Assembly: GCA_944323425.1 (NCBI GenBank)
Contig: CALUSL010000018.1
Location: 1 to 45,263 of the forward strand
Source of the DNA: Candidatus Gastranaerophilales bacterium
GTDB lineage: Bacteria; Cyanobacteriota; Vampirovibrionia; Gastranaerophilales; Gastranaerophilaceae
Length of the DNA stretch: 45,263 nt
Direction of reading: 5' to 3'
Numbering within the stretch: position 1 is the stretch's first letter; the number at the start of each line of letters is the position of its first letter. Positions 1 through 7,903 of the stretch are shown here, one piece after another. The notes under the pieces are model-generated. The model was not told the origin of the DNA. It did no database searches and saw nothing but the letters and a program-made list of their open reading frames with translations. Position numbers and translations under genes: made by a program.

Positions 1-261
1 TTTGTCGCTGACAAAGAGCTGCAAGAAGCTAAAGATAAAATACTAGGTAATTTTATACTTTCTCAAGAAACAAATGCAGAAAAAGCAGCAACAATCGGAT
101 GGTTTGAAGCTTCGGGAAGAGGTTTTGAGTTCATAAACAGCTACCCGCAAATAATAGAATCAATTACAGCCAGTGATATAATACGCGTAGCAAACAAATA
201 TTTTAACAACAAGTCTGTAATAACGATAGTTGCTCCGGATATTTATTTAAAACAATTTTGA
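1..261 (+). CDS. M16 (insulinase-like) peptidase, C-terminal end (partial)
   Basis: The reading frame is open from the first base and stops at TGA 259-261, giving the last 86 residues of a longer protein whose start lies outside the window. The piece reads like the end of a Peptidase_M16_C domain: the ELQEAKDKILGNF helix, a long helical stretch, then ITASDIIRVANKYF and VITIVAP, which match the family's closing 'dv..va.kyl....v.v.v.p' pattern. The zinc site (HxxEH) would be in the missing N-terminal half, so activity cannot be judged. The next gene, smpB, follows 21 bases later but appears to have its own promoter. Confidence 0.7.
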   Translation, partial: FVADKELQEAKDKILGNFILSQETNAEKAATIGWFEASGRGFEFINSYPQIIESITASDIIRVANKYFNNKSVITIVAPDIYLKQF

Positions 262-270
262 TTTCTAGTG

Positions 271-276
271 TATAAT
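271..276 (+). promoter_or_regulatory. -10 element of a probable leaderless smpB promoter
   Basis: A perfect TATAAT directly preceded by TG is followed by exactly six bases and then the smpB ATG. A start site 6-7 bases after a -10 box would fall on the ATG itself. No good -35 is visible (weak TTAAAA near 247) and there is no Shine-Dalgarno sequence. The same arrangement recurs at 13684 and 40186. Confidence 0.5.
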
Positions 277-282
277 TTCGAT

Positions 283-732
283 ATGGGAAAAAAAATCATA
301 GCAAACAACAAAAAAGCATTTCATGACTATATCATTTTTGAAAAATATAATGCAGGTATAGTCCTTACGGGTACAGAAATTAAATCAATCCGAAAAAATG
401 CAGTAAATTTAAAGGACAGTTTTGTCAAAATCGAAGATGGAGAAGCATGGCTATATAGCTGTCATATAAACCCTTATGAACAGGGTAACAGATTTAATCA
501 TGACCCGGACAGAAAAAGAAAACTTCTTCTTAACAAAAAAGAAATATTGAAAATGCTCGGCAAAGTAAAGAAAGAAAGCTATGCAATAATTCCACTCTCA
601 ATGTACCTTGAAAACGGGTGGGCAAAAACAGAAATTGCACTGGCAAAAGGCAAAAAGCTGCACGATAAACGTGAAGACATAGCCAAAAAAACAATGAACA
701 GAGATATCCAGAGAAATATAAAAATTAGGTAA
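283..732 (+). CDS. smpB: SsrA-binding protein SmpB
   Basis: SmpB binds tmRNA (SsrA), delivers it to stalled ribosomes and is required for trans-translation. The 149-residue protein starts MGKKIIANNKKAFHDY and carries the typical conserved stretches: ANNKKAFHDY, GIVLTGTEIKSIR, VNLKDSFVKI, NPYEQGNRFNHDP.R.RKLLL, IPLSMYLENGWAKTEIALAKGKKLHDKR and a basic, disordered tail. Length is normal. A GTG at 268 would add five residues, but that GTG lies in the promoter (TGTATAAT) and the family begins close to the ATG at 283, which I therefore choose. No ribosome-binding site is visible, consistent with a leaderless message. Confidence 0.95.
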   Translation: MGKKIIANNKKAFHDYIIFEKYNAGIVLTGTEIKSIRKNAVNLKDSFVKIEDGEAWLYSCHINPYEQGNRFNHDPDRKRKLLLNKKEILKMLGKVKKESYAIIPLSMYLENGWAKTEIALAKGKKLHDKREDIAKKTMNRDIQRNIKIR

Positions 733-741
733 TAAAATAAT

Positions 742-770
742 AAAAAAAGGCGCAAAAATCTTGCGCCATA
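742..770 (-). terminator. Bidirectional terminator between smpB and flgL
   Basis: GGCGCAA (749-755), loop AAATC, TTGCGCC (761-767). On the minus strand the hairpin is followed by seven T, making it a strong intrinsic terminator for the flagellar operon. In the plus direction only a weak ATATAATT tail follows, so it may also end smpB less efficiently. Confidence 0.85.
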
Positions 771-799
771 TAATTAAATGGTAAGATTTATTATAAAAT

Positions 800-1744
800 T
801 TACATATAATTCAACAAAGAATTATTGCTTAACATTGTAAATGTTTGCATTGATGCCTGGTATGCATAATTCTGATTGATTAATTCAGAAATAGCAGACG
901 GAATATCCAGTTCAACTATACTTTGTCTTTGTTCAGTTGCTGCAAGTTCTATATCCCCAAGTGTAGATTTTGTCATATCCAATCTGGAAACATAAGAACT
1001 ATAAACAGATTGAACTTCGGATACATGCTGAATTCCGCTTTGTATTCCATCCAGCTGACCTCTTATTGCATCATAATCTGGAGGGTCCTGTTCCAGCATC
1101 CTGCTTAAATCTCCCAAAGTTTTGAACAGACCCTCACCCGTGCTTGTATCAGTAGCTTCATCATAGCTGTATGAACCAAAAACAGTATCCCCCGGAGCAT
1201 TTACTGCAATTTTTACACCATCAGAAATTTCTACTTTTCTCTGGTATGTTGGATCAGTAGAGGGTGTGCCGTTATAAACAATATTTCCATCTTCATCTTT
1301 TGTATACGCAGGCGTCTCTATTTTTGCTCCTGAAAAAATATATTGACCGTTATATTGAGTGTTTGCTAAATCTATAACACTGTCTATCAGCTGATTTATT
1401 TCATCTTTTGCTGCATCAAGACTTGTTGTGCCACTGGCAGAGTTGGCAGCAAGAACTGTCAGCTCATTTATTCTGTTCAGTTTATCTATGACTGTAGAAA
1501 AAGTTGCGTCTTGAACATTGAGCTGTGTTTTTGTATTGTCTATTGTAGAATAATACGATTCTATCTTAGCCAGCTGACTGTTAAGACTTAATATAGCATT
1601 ATTGTCAATCGGACTGTCATAAATATTGTTTATTTTATTACCCGTACTTATTTGCTGCTGCAACTCCATCAATTTGTTCTGGCTTTGCATAATCTGGTTT
1701 ATCATTGTCTGACTGTTATTGAAAGTACCTGTTCTTACTATCAT
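800..1744 (-). CDS. flgL: Flagellar hook-filament junction protein FlgL (HAP3)
   Basis: FlgL forms the ring joining FlgK to the flagellin filament and is exported by the flagellar type III system. The 314-residue protein has the flagellin-type N-terminal helix (MIVRTGTFNNSQTMINQIMQ, then LQQQISTGNKINNIYDSP) and the matching C-terminal helix (LDIPSAISELINQNYAYQAS, ending MLSNNSLLNYM). Between them are the coiled-coil stretch and QYIFSGAK, characteristic of FlgL rather than flagellin. It is the last gene of the operon, 19 bases after flgK, and ends just before a strong terminator. Length is normal. Confidence 0.92.
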   Translation of the reverse strand: MIVRTGTFNNSQTMINQIMQSQNKLMELQQQISTGNKINNIYDSPIDNNAILSLNSQLAKIESYYSTIDNTKTQLNVQDATFSTVIDKLNRINELTVLAANSASGTTSLDAAKDEINQLIDSVIDLANTQYNGQYIFSGAKIETPAYTKDEDGNIVYNGTPSTDPTYQRKVEISDGVKIAVNAPGDTVFGSYSYDEATDTSTGEGLFKTLGDLSRMLEQDPPDYDAIRGQLDGIQSGIQHVSEVQSVYSSYVSRLDMTKSTLGDIELAATEQRQSIVELDIPSAISELINQNYAYQASMQTFTMLSNNSLLNYM

Positions 1745-1763
1745 ATAAACCTCAATTCATTAT

Positions 1764-3344
1764 TTATTGACCTAAAGTTGTCATCATCTGCATAACCTGA
1801 GACGCAACATTAAATACTCTGGCAGCAGCCTCATAAGCCCGCTGGTATTTAATCAAATCAGCCAGCTCTTCATCAAGGTTTACCCCAAACAAAGATGAAC
1901 GCTGAGCCTCTATTTGAGAAACTACATCATCCTGAGCCGCAATTTTATCATTTATATCACTTATTTTTGTACCAATATCGGTAATCATACTCCCCAAAAA
2001 ATCTTCCAGTGTCGCACCTATACCGGTACCAGCCTTATCAAGTAAATCAAGCTTTTGCGACTGCAAATCCAATAATCTTTGAGAATTCAAATTATTACCT
2101 ATACCAGCCTCATCATATCCAGGAGGAGCTGCATTCGGATCTATATTTACAGCTGCTGCCGCAATGTTTGCCGGATTATCTAATATCGCCTGATTAACTT
2201 TTATATTCGCAGCATCAAATGTATCCGGAGGTGTTGGAATTTCAAAAATCGGTTCCGTTGCCGGTACAAGTTTTCCATCCTGTAAAGCCATCGGCGTATA
2301 TTCAAGACCATCTTCACCAGTAAATGTCTGCGTTTGGATTTCGTTGACAGCTTCGGCAAAAGCTCGCGCAAGAGTATTCAAATCATTTAAGACACTTGTA
2401 TATGAAAGTGTCCCATTTTCACTTGTTTCACCTACAGCAGCCAGTGAACCGGAGGTAAGCAAATCATTGATATTTGAATCAAAAACAGAGCCATCCGCAT
2501 TTTCTATCCCGAAAATCACCGGTTCATCATACGAAGTGCCTTGAGTTGCAGTAAAACGCATTTTCATATCTCCGCCCTGTATGATATTTATATTCCCGAG
2601 ATAAATATTAGATGTACCGTTTTCGTTTTGGGTTATTGTAACCGGTATTATGGAAGAAATCTCATCAAGCAGTAAATCTTTTTGATCCAGCAATGAAGCA
2701 TTCGAACCTGTCTGAGATGAAGACTTTGCTATTTGTCCATTGATTTCCGCCAGTTGTTCAAATTTTTTGTTTAACTCTTCCATTTGTAAGTATGCTTTTG
2801 AGTTCTGGAAGCTATTCAAATCACCGAGCTCTCCAACACTTTCATTTCTCGCGTTGATTAACTGGTTTGCCATCTGATTAAACTGGTTCGCGATATCCTG
2901 TGCTTCCTGCGCAAAGCTTATTCTATATGCGTTATTAGTCGGGTCACCGTTAAGTTTTGCAACGACAGAGAAAAACTCAGAAAACGCAGATTGCAGTCCG
3001 CCTTCTCCTGATATTTCATTCATTATATTACCAATATTGCTTGCCATTGACCCGATCTGGTTATAAAAAGAGGCATCTGCACTTTGATCTCTATAATAGT
3101 TATCAAGAGCCTGATCTCTGTTTCTTGATATAGATGACAGCTCAGCACCATGCCCGAGCTTCAGGTTGTTTCCGCTTGAACACCAGTTGTAACAAGAATA
3201 CCCGTGTAGTGCAGTAAAAACAGCACTTTGTTTGGAATACCCTTCTGTATTCATATTTGCAATGTTATTACTTACAATATTCAATGCATACTGGCTGTTC
3301 TGCAAAGCCTGTTGTGCAATACTAAAAGAAGAACCGATTGTCAT
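1764..3344 (-). CDS. flgK: Flagellar hook-associated protein FlgK (HAP1)
   Basis: FlgK caps the hook and starts the hook-filament junction. The 526-residue protein opens with the rod/hook/HAP signature (SIAQQALQNSQYALNIVSNNIANMNTEGYSKQ) and ends with the matching helix (LADLIKYQRAYEAAARVFNVASQVMQMMTTLGQ). The middle holds the expected QLAEINGQIA and DQKDLLLDEIS pieces. Odd: a short insertion at residues 48-57 contains two cysteines (C51 and C55) in a protein class that is usually cysteine-free. It follows its likely chaperone FlgN by 16 bases. Start at the ATG beside the GGAAAA-like site is supported by the conserved N-terminus. Confidence 0.93.
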   Translation of the reverse strand: MTIGSSFSIAQQALQNSQYALNIVSNNIANMNTEGYSKQSAVFTALHGYSCYNWCSSGNNLKLGHGAELSSISRNRDQALDNYYRDQSADASFYNQIGSMASNIGNIMNEISGEGGLQSAFSEFFSVVAKLNGDPTNNAYRISFAQEAQDIANQFNQMANQLINARNESVGELGDLNSFQNSKAYLQMEELNKKFEQLAEINGQIAKSSSQTGSNASLLDQKDLLLDEISSIIPVTITQNENGTSNIYLGNINIIQGGDMKMRFTATQGTSYDEPVIFGIENADGSVFDSNINDLLTSGSLAAVGETSENGTLSYTSVLNDLNTLARAFAEAVNEIQTQTFTGEDGLEYTPMALQDGKLVPATEPIFEIPTPPDTFDAANIKVNQAILDNPANIAAAAVNIDPNAAPPGYDEAGIGNNLNSQRLLDLQSQKLDLLDKAGTGIGATLEDFLGSMITDIGTKISDINDKIAAQDDVVSQIEAQRSSLFGVNLDEELADLIKYQRAYEAAARVFNVASQVMQMMTTLGQ

Positions 3345-3360
3345 ATATTTTCCTTTATTT

Positions 3361-3855
3361 TTATGCTTCTTCTACTATAGAGGACATTTCCAAATGCTCT
3401 CCGGCAATGTTTTTTCCTCGTTTGTCATATTCATTTGTAGAAATAGTTACACTTCTCAAAATAGCCTCGAGTGTTTTGTTTGTCATATTTATACCGTGTT
3501 TGGTCAACTCAAGGTTCAATTTTTCCAATTTTGTGATACGTTTCGAAAGCTCATTTATATCTTTCTTTTTCTGTTCAAAACGCTCTACAGCCGAGGGTTC
3601 ATTTTGTTTTAAAAAATTTATAATTTCAGACATACTAGGTTTACTAATGTTCAATTTTGATAAAAGCCCGACTCTTTTTGTAACGGTATTATTAACACTT
3701 TTAAGGGTGTTAAGAATCAAAGTATCAATATTTAGAAGATCATCACTCTTTCCGTGAATTAGTATCTCTTTTTTATCTGTATAAAGTTTTTCTATTTCTT
3801 TATAACTATTTATTTCTTCATCAATATATTTTTCCAGTTCCTGTATATCCGTCAT
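3361..3855 (-). CDS. flgN: FlgN-like flagellar export chaperone
   Basis: A 164-residue, almost wholly alpha-helical protein with long charged coiled-coil stretches (about residues 1-45 and 88-125), no membrane segment and no signal peptide. FlgN proteins are small helical cytoplasmic chaperones that hold FlgK and FlgL for export; sequence conservation in the family is weak, but the N-terminal 'Y....LY..K++.L..GK.D.L' pattern (YKEIEKLYTDKKEILIHGKSDDLLNID) is typical. The gene lies immediately before flgK and flgL, the usual place. The assignment rests on position, size and helicity together. Confidence 0.75.
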   Translation of the reverse strand: MTDIQELEKYIDEEINSYKEIEKLYTDKKEILIHGKSDDLLNIDTLILNTLKSVNNTVTKRVGLLSKLNISKPSMSEIINFLKQNEPSAVERFEQKKKDINELSKRITKLEKLNLELTKHGINMTNKTLEAILRSVTISTNEYDKRGKNIAGEHLEMSSIVEEA

Positions 3856-3872
3856 TATTTTTCCTCTTATTT

Positions 3873-4148
3873 TTAAGCTGAGTATTCAACTATTACGCTT
3901 CTTCCGTATGATAAACCGTATTTTATATCCTCTTCTGAAAGATTAGCCTCACCCATCATCTGCGCATATTTTTTTATTTCTTCTATATTTTGTGATTTTA
4001 ATAAGGAATTATCTGCAATATTAACACCTGAACTGACTTCCGGTTCTGTTTTCTGTGGCTGAACAGGTGTAGATGCCGTATTTTTAAAAGCATTAACCGC
4101 ATTCAACAACTGTACTGCATTCACATTTGAGTTTATACCGCCTATCAT
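3873..4148 (-). CDS. Small flagellar-operon protein; FlgM candidate by position only
   Basis: 91 residues, no membrane segment. The N-terminal half is low-complexity and probably disordered (Asn, Ala, Gln, Pro rich); the C-terminal 40 residues look folded (NIEEIKKYAQMMGEANLSEEDIKYGLSYGRSVIVEYSA region). The position between flgJ and flgN-flgK is where many bacteria carry flgM, the anti-sigma-28 factor, and the size fits. However, the usual FlgM C-terminal helix motif (spaced Gly-x-Tyr then Ile-Ala) is not recognisable. It touches flgJ with no gap, implying translational coupling. Treat FlgM function as a hypothesis; the sigma-28 promoters elsewhere in the window make an anti-sigma factor likely somewhere. 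Confidence 0.4.
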   Translation of the reverse strand: MIGGINSNVNAVQLLNAVNAFKNTASTPVQPQKTEPEVSSGVNIADNSLLKSQNIEEIKKYAQMMGEANLSEEDIKYGLSYGRSVIVEYSA

Positions 4149-4562
4149 TTACCATATCTCCTTATCGACGTTTACTGATATTTTTGTATTTTTTTCAACC
4201 GGAGCTTTTTTAATGCTTACCACACCATTTTCATCCGGCACAAATTTTTCCATTTGTTCATAAATTTGTTTTGCAAACCCGAAACTAGTTGCCGGATTTT
4301 TTGCAATTTGACGACCCATTTCATCGAACATATACGACTTAAAAGTATCTAAATATTTTGATTCTTCACCAAAAATACCGCCCTCTTTATCTACAGTTTT
4401 ATCCATCAAAGTAAGCATCTGGGTAACAAAAATAGACTCAAATTCCTGAGATACTTTTTTCAACTGTTCTTTTGTCGATTTTTCAGCTTTGATATTGTTA
4501 AATATCTGTGCCTGGTCATTTACAAGATCCGGTGATAATATTGTTTGATGTTTAATATCCAT
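4149..4562 (-). CDS. flgJ: FlgJ-type rod-binding protein (no hydrolase domain)
   Basis: 137 residues consisting of the rod-binding (PF10135-type) domain only: QEFESIFVTQMLTLMDKTVDKEGGIFG followed by KYLDTFKSYMFDEMGRQIA and GFAKQIYEQM. In E. coli and Salmonella FlgJ this domain is fused to a peptidoglycan hydrolase; here the fusion partner is absent and a separate SLT-family enzyme opens the same operon at 9327. The protein probably caps the growing rod. No signal peptide, as expected for export through the flagellar apparatus. It lies 8 bases after flgI and directly abuts the next gene. Confidence 0.85.
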   Translation of the reverse strand: MDIKHQTILSPDLVNDQAQIFNNIKAEKSTKEQLKKVSQEFESIFVTQMLTLMDKTVDKEGGIFGEESKYLDTFKSYMFDEMGRQIAKNPATSFGFAKQIYEQMEKFVPDENGVVSIKKAPVEKNTKISVNVDKEIW

Positions 4563-4570
4563 TTTGCGTC

Positions 4571-5683
4571 CTAGATTACTTCAATTTCTGCCTGCAAGCT
4601 ACCTGCTTCTCTCAATGCCTGCATAATAGATATAAGGTCTATAGGAGCAACTCCTATTGCATTTAATGCTTTAACCAAATCATTTAAAGTACTGTTAGCC
4701 GGCATTGTAACAAGACTTCCAGCCTGTTTGTGTATGCCTATTGTACTGTTAGAGAAGTTCACAGTCGAACCACCCGAGAACATTTCGGGCTGTGAAACTT
4801 GATTTGTAGTTTGAACAGTTACAGTAATATTTCCATGAGCAACTGCAGCTGGCAAAAGCTTCACCTCACTGCCTATTACAACAGTTCCGGTTCTTTCATT
4901 TATAACAACTCTTGCCTTGTCTCTTGTTGCGTCCACCTGCATATTTTCGATAATAGAAAGAAACGTAATCCTGTCATCGAGAAATTTTGACGGGATATTT
5001 ACTCTTATGCAAGAGCCGTCAATAGCCTTTGCAGGGCTGACCGACTGACTTATTTCTTTTGCAACGCGTGAAGCCATTGTATAATCCGATTTGTCAAGAG
5101 TTAATGTCAAAGTCGTTTCTTCACCGATTTGTGTATTAATATCACGCTCAACGATACCTCCGTTAGGAATACGACCCGTTGTTGTGATTGCTGTTCTGGC
5201 ACTTGTTCCATTAGATTCTTTTGATACACCGCCGACTGTAACAGGTCCCTGACCTATAGCAACTATCTCACCGTTAGGCGCTCTCAATTGTGTTTGAACA
5301 AGAACACCACCCTCGAGACTCTTTGCGTCAGCAAGTGTACTAACAGTAAGGTCAATCTGGTCACCGTTTTTAGCAAAAGGAGGGACCGTTGCCGTAACCA
5401 TAACAGCTGCAGCCGAACCTTTTTGTATATAGTTAGACTGTTGAATAACCGTACCTAAATTTTGCAGCAACATCTGGTTTGTAATTTGAGTAGAACGGGA
5501 GTTATCACCTGTTCCCTGCAAACCTACAACAATACCATAGCCAACGAGCTGATTATTTCTTACACCTTTAACATGTGCTATATCTTTTATTCTCACTGCC
5601 GTAGCACAGGCAGCAAGCTGCGAAAGCAACATGCCCGCTATCATTATTGTTATTACTGCTAAATTTAAAATACGCTTTTTCAT
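4571..5683 (-). CDS. flgI: Flagellar P-ring protein FlgI
   Basis: FlgI forms the P-ring around the rod in the peptidoglycan layer, and its presence indicates a two-membrane envelope. The mature region has the family hallmarks RIKDIAHVKGVRNNQLVGYGIVVGLQGTGD, the NGDQID and TVSTLADAKSLEGGVLVQT stretches, and the C-terminal LVKALNAIGVAPIDLISIMQALREAGSLQAEIEVI. I choose the ATG at 5683 (370 residues): it gives a proper signal peptide (MKKRILNLAVITIM..), an AGGAAT site upstream, and a 22-base gap after flgH. A longer frame to 5803 would overlap flgH. Odd: the signal ends in LAAC (residues 23-26), a good lipobox, although FlgI is normally not a lipoprotein. Confidence 0.93.
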   Translation of the reverse strand: MKKRILNLAVITIMIAGMLLSQLAACATAVRIKDIAHVKGVRNNQLVGYGIVVGLQGTGDNSRSTQITNQMLLQNLGTVIQQSNYIQKGSAAAVMVTATVPPFAKNGDQIDLTVSTLADAKSLEGGVLVQTQLRAPNGEIVAIGQGPVTVGGVSKESNGTSARTAITTTGRIPNGGIVERDINTQIGEETTLTLTLDKSDYTMASRVAKEISQSVSPAKAIDGSCIRVNIPSKFLDDRITFLSIIENMQVDATRDKARVVINERTGTVVIGSEVKLLPAAVAHGNITVTVQTTNQVSQPEMFSGGSTVNFSNSTIGIHKQAGSLVTMPANSTLNDLVKALNAIGVAPIDLISIMQALREAGSLQAEIEVI

Positions 5684-5705
5684 TGTTAATGTTATTCCTT
5701 TATCC

Positions 5706-6344
5706 CTAGAACAGATATTTAATAAATCTGTTAATAATTCCTTCATTACCGCCTCTGGAAACAGAACCTTTACCGGCAAGTGCGAATTGAAGGTTTGCAA
5801 CATTTTGCGAGCTTACTTCACCTACATCATTAATCCATCTGGGATCAACAACGCCAGATATTAATAAATCCACACGTTCATTACCATTTACAAGTGTTTT
5901 TTTACCCTGAACCATCAGATTTCCGTTTGGCAAAAGCTGCACAACCTGTACAGTTACAGCATCTGTAACAGTCATACCTCTTTGATTTGCTGTAGAACTT
6001 GAAACTGTATTACTGCCTCCAAACTGATTAAATTGATCATTCAACGGCTTACCGGGTAAAATTTTGTTTAAAAAGCCGGTAAAACTATCTTCTGTAATAC
6101 TGCTTCTGTCTGAAGAATAAGATAATGAATCATTAAAATTTATTGTCTCATTAAGAATAATAGTAACTAAATCACCAACTGAACGAGCTCTTACACTTCC
6201 ATAAAGAGATTTCGGCTCAGCATAATACGACTGAGATGTACCGAGTACATACAGAGACTCTGCCTGAACTGCCGTCTGGCAGATCATCATGGCTGCCGTT
6301 AAAACTATTAAACCTTTTCCCCAATTTTTTACCCTGTTTTTCAT
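5706..6344 (-). CDS. flgH: Flagellar L-ring protein FlgH
   Basis: FlgH forms the outer-membrane L-ring. The 212-residue protein has a signal peptide (to about VQA-ES, residue 28), then the conserved SLYGSVRARSVGDLVTIILNETI, VTVQVVQLLPNGNLMVQGKKTLVNGNE and SGVVDPRWINDVGEVSSQNVANLQFALAGKGSV segments. Enterobacterial FlgH is a lipoprotein; here the signal region has a cysteine at residue 22 but it is preceded by MMI, not a lipobox, so cleavage by signal peptidase I is predicted. Lies 21 bases after flgA in the operon. Confidence 0.93.
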   Translation of the reverse strand: MKNRVKNWGKGLIVLTAAMMICQTAVQAESLYVLGTSQSYYAEPKSLYGSVRARSVGDLVTIILNETINFNDSLSYSSDRSSITEDSFTGFLNKILPGKPLNDQFNQFGGSNTVSSSTANQRGMTVTDAVTVQVVQLLPNGNLMVQGKKTLVNGNERVDLLISGVVDPRWINDVGEVSSQNVANLQFALAGKGSVSRGGNEGIINRFIKYLF

Positions 6345-6365
6345 TAAATATTTTTCCTTTGTTTT

Positions 6366-7079
6366 TTATATCTGAATTAGAACCTGATTTTCTCCTACAA
6401 CTTTTCCCGAGTATATTTTGTTGTATCTTTTATTTTTTACCTGAACCAGATCGCCCTTATAACCGGTCGTCATTGCGATGCCTTCTACAGAAACAGTCAA
6501 ATCGCTATTTGTTTTAAAATTTACTGTCACTGTGGAATTTTTTACTACCTCAGGTTTTGCTTTTGCAAATCTTTTAGACAAAATCTCTCCCGGATAAAAA
6601 ACTTTGCCAGCAACAAGACCCTTTGAAATATCATACATATTCAAAGTCGTATCCATGCAGGTAATAACATTTTCTTTTTTTAACTCAACTGACTGCATCG
6701 GAATAATTTTGTCTCTGGGTATGAGTTCCTTTGCAACAACAGCATATTTATATGCCTTTATCTCGGCCTGTACATAAAAAGTCTGCTGATATTTGTTGTT
6801 CACATAAACATCAATTTTTTTATATTCCCGCGGGACAAGATTTTTGGAATTCGATGTAACTTTTACAGAAACTTTTCCGTCTGGAAGAACCAATTTTTGA
6901 ACAGGAAGTCTGTTGACTGTTACTTCAAGTTCATCAAGTTCGTAATTTTTTAAATCTTCCTGAATTTGTTTAGACACAATTTTTTGGAACTGGGCAAGAG
7001 TAAGTTCCTGAGCAAAACATCCTGCACCGGTAGTGAAAATTAACAAACTTATTAAAATTGTTCTAAATATTTTTTTCAT
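6366..7079 (-). CDS. flgA: Flagellar P-ring assembly chaperone FlgA
   Basis: FlgA is a periplasmic chaperone for FlgI polymerisation. The 237-residue protein has a signal peptide (MKKIFRTILISLLIFTTGAG..FAQ), an N-terminal domain, then the SAF-type segment (ELIPRDKIIPMQSVELKKEN, GLVAGKVFYPGEILSKRFAK) and the C-terminal FlgA domain (NSTVTVNFKTNSDLTVSVEGIAMTTGYKGDLVQVKN, KIYSGKVVGENQVLI). These last motifs are typical of ChapFlgA proteins. It sits between flgG and flgH, directly before the ring genes it serves. Confidence 0.9.
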   Translation of the reverse strand: MKKIFRTILISLLIFTTGAGCFAQELTLAQFQKIVSKQIQEDLKNYELDELEVTVNRLPVQKLVLPDGKVSVKVTSNSKNLVPREYKKIDVYVNNKYQQTFYVQAEIKAYKYAVVAKELIPRDKIIPMQSVELKKENVITCMDTTLNMYDISKGLVAGKVFYPGEILSKRFAKAKPEVVKNSTVTVNFKTNSDLTVSVEGIAMTTGYKGDLVQVKNKRYNKIYSGKVVGENQVLIQI

Positions 7080-7085
7080 TATATC

Positions 7086-7871
7086 TTATACCATCTGATT
7101 TGTTTGTCTGAGAATGTCTGATGAAGCCGTGATTATCTTAGAGTTAGATTCAAAAGATCTTTGAGCTTTAATCAGGTTTATAAGCTCGTCCACAATTTGA
7201 ACGTTAGAGCCCTCGAGAAAGTTCTGCAAAATGGAGCCGTATCCGTCCTGTTCCGGTGTTCCTGGAACAGGAGTCCCGGAGGCCGGTGTTTCTACATACA
7301 GGTTATGTCCTATTGACATTAAACCTGACGGATTTTGAAACTTAACGAGTTGAATCTGCCCGACAATCTGCTGTGTCGGATCATTACCAACCTTTACAGA
7401 AACGTTTCCATCCGGTGTAATATTGATTTCAGTAGCATTCTGAGGAATAGTAATTTGCGGCTGGAGGAGTAAACCATCAGAAGTACATATTTGACCTACT
7501 GCATCAATTTGAAGAGAACCATCTCTGGTATATGCAATCGTACCATCAGGTCTAATAATCTGGAGAAAACCGTCACCTTCAATCGCTATATCCATCGGTC
7601 TTCCTGTTGCCTGCTGTACACCTTCTGTAAAAACTTTTGTTGTTGCAGAAGTTCTAACCCCGAGACCTATTTCTATACCGACCGGCTGATATGTACCCTG
7701 TGTAATCATAGCACCGGGAGTTCTCTGAGCAGTAGATATTAAATCTTGAAATTCTGCTCTGGATTTTTTAAAACCGGTAGTGTTGACGTTTGCAATATTG
7801 TTAGCAACAATATCAAGGTTCGTCTGTTGTGCTATCATACCGGTTGCAGCTGTAGTCAGTGCCTTTAACAT
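7086..7871 (-). CDS. flgG: Flagellar distal rod protein FlgG
   Basis: FlgG builds the distal rod that crosses the L- and P-rings. The 261-residue length matches the family (E. coli 260). The N-terminus MLKALTTAATGMIAQQTNLDIVANNIANVNTTGFKKSR and the C-terminus LEGSNVQIVDELINLIKAQRSFESNSKIITASSDIL are textbook FlgG, as is the internal VFTEGVQQATGRPMDIAIEGDGFLQI. No signal peptide, as expected for type III export. It follows the FlgF-like gene by 32 bases with a GGAG ribosome-binding site. Confidence 0.95.
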   Translation of the reverse strand: MLKALTTAATGMIAQQTNLDIVANNIANVNTTGFKKSRAEFQDLISTAQRTPGAMITQGTYQPVGIEIGLGVRTSATTKVFTEGVQQATGRPMDIAIEGDGFLQIIRPDGTIAYTRDGSLQIDAVGQICTSDGLLLQPQITIPQNATEINITPDGNVSVKVGNDPTQQIVGQIQLVKFQNPSGLMSIGHNLYVETPASGTPVPGTPEQDGYGSILQNFLEGSNVQIVDELINLIKAQRSFESNSKIITASSDILRQTNQMV

Positions 7872-7903
7872 TTTATTTTATCTCCTCCAAGTATTAATTA
7901 GTT

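Noticed and set aside
3338-3757. Plus-strand open frames over flgK-flgN with hydrophobic translations
   Set aside because: They are antisense shadows of flgN and flgK; the minus-strand proteins are recognisable and have ribosome-binding sites, while these do not.
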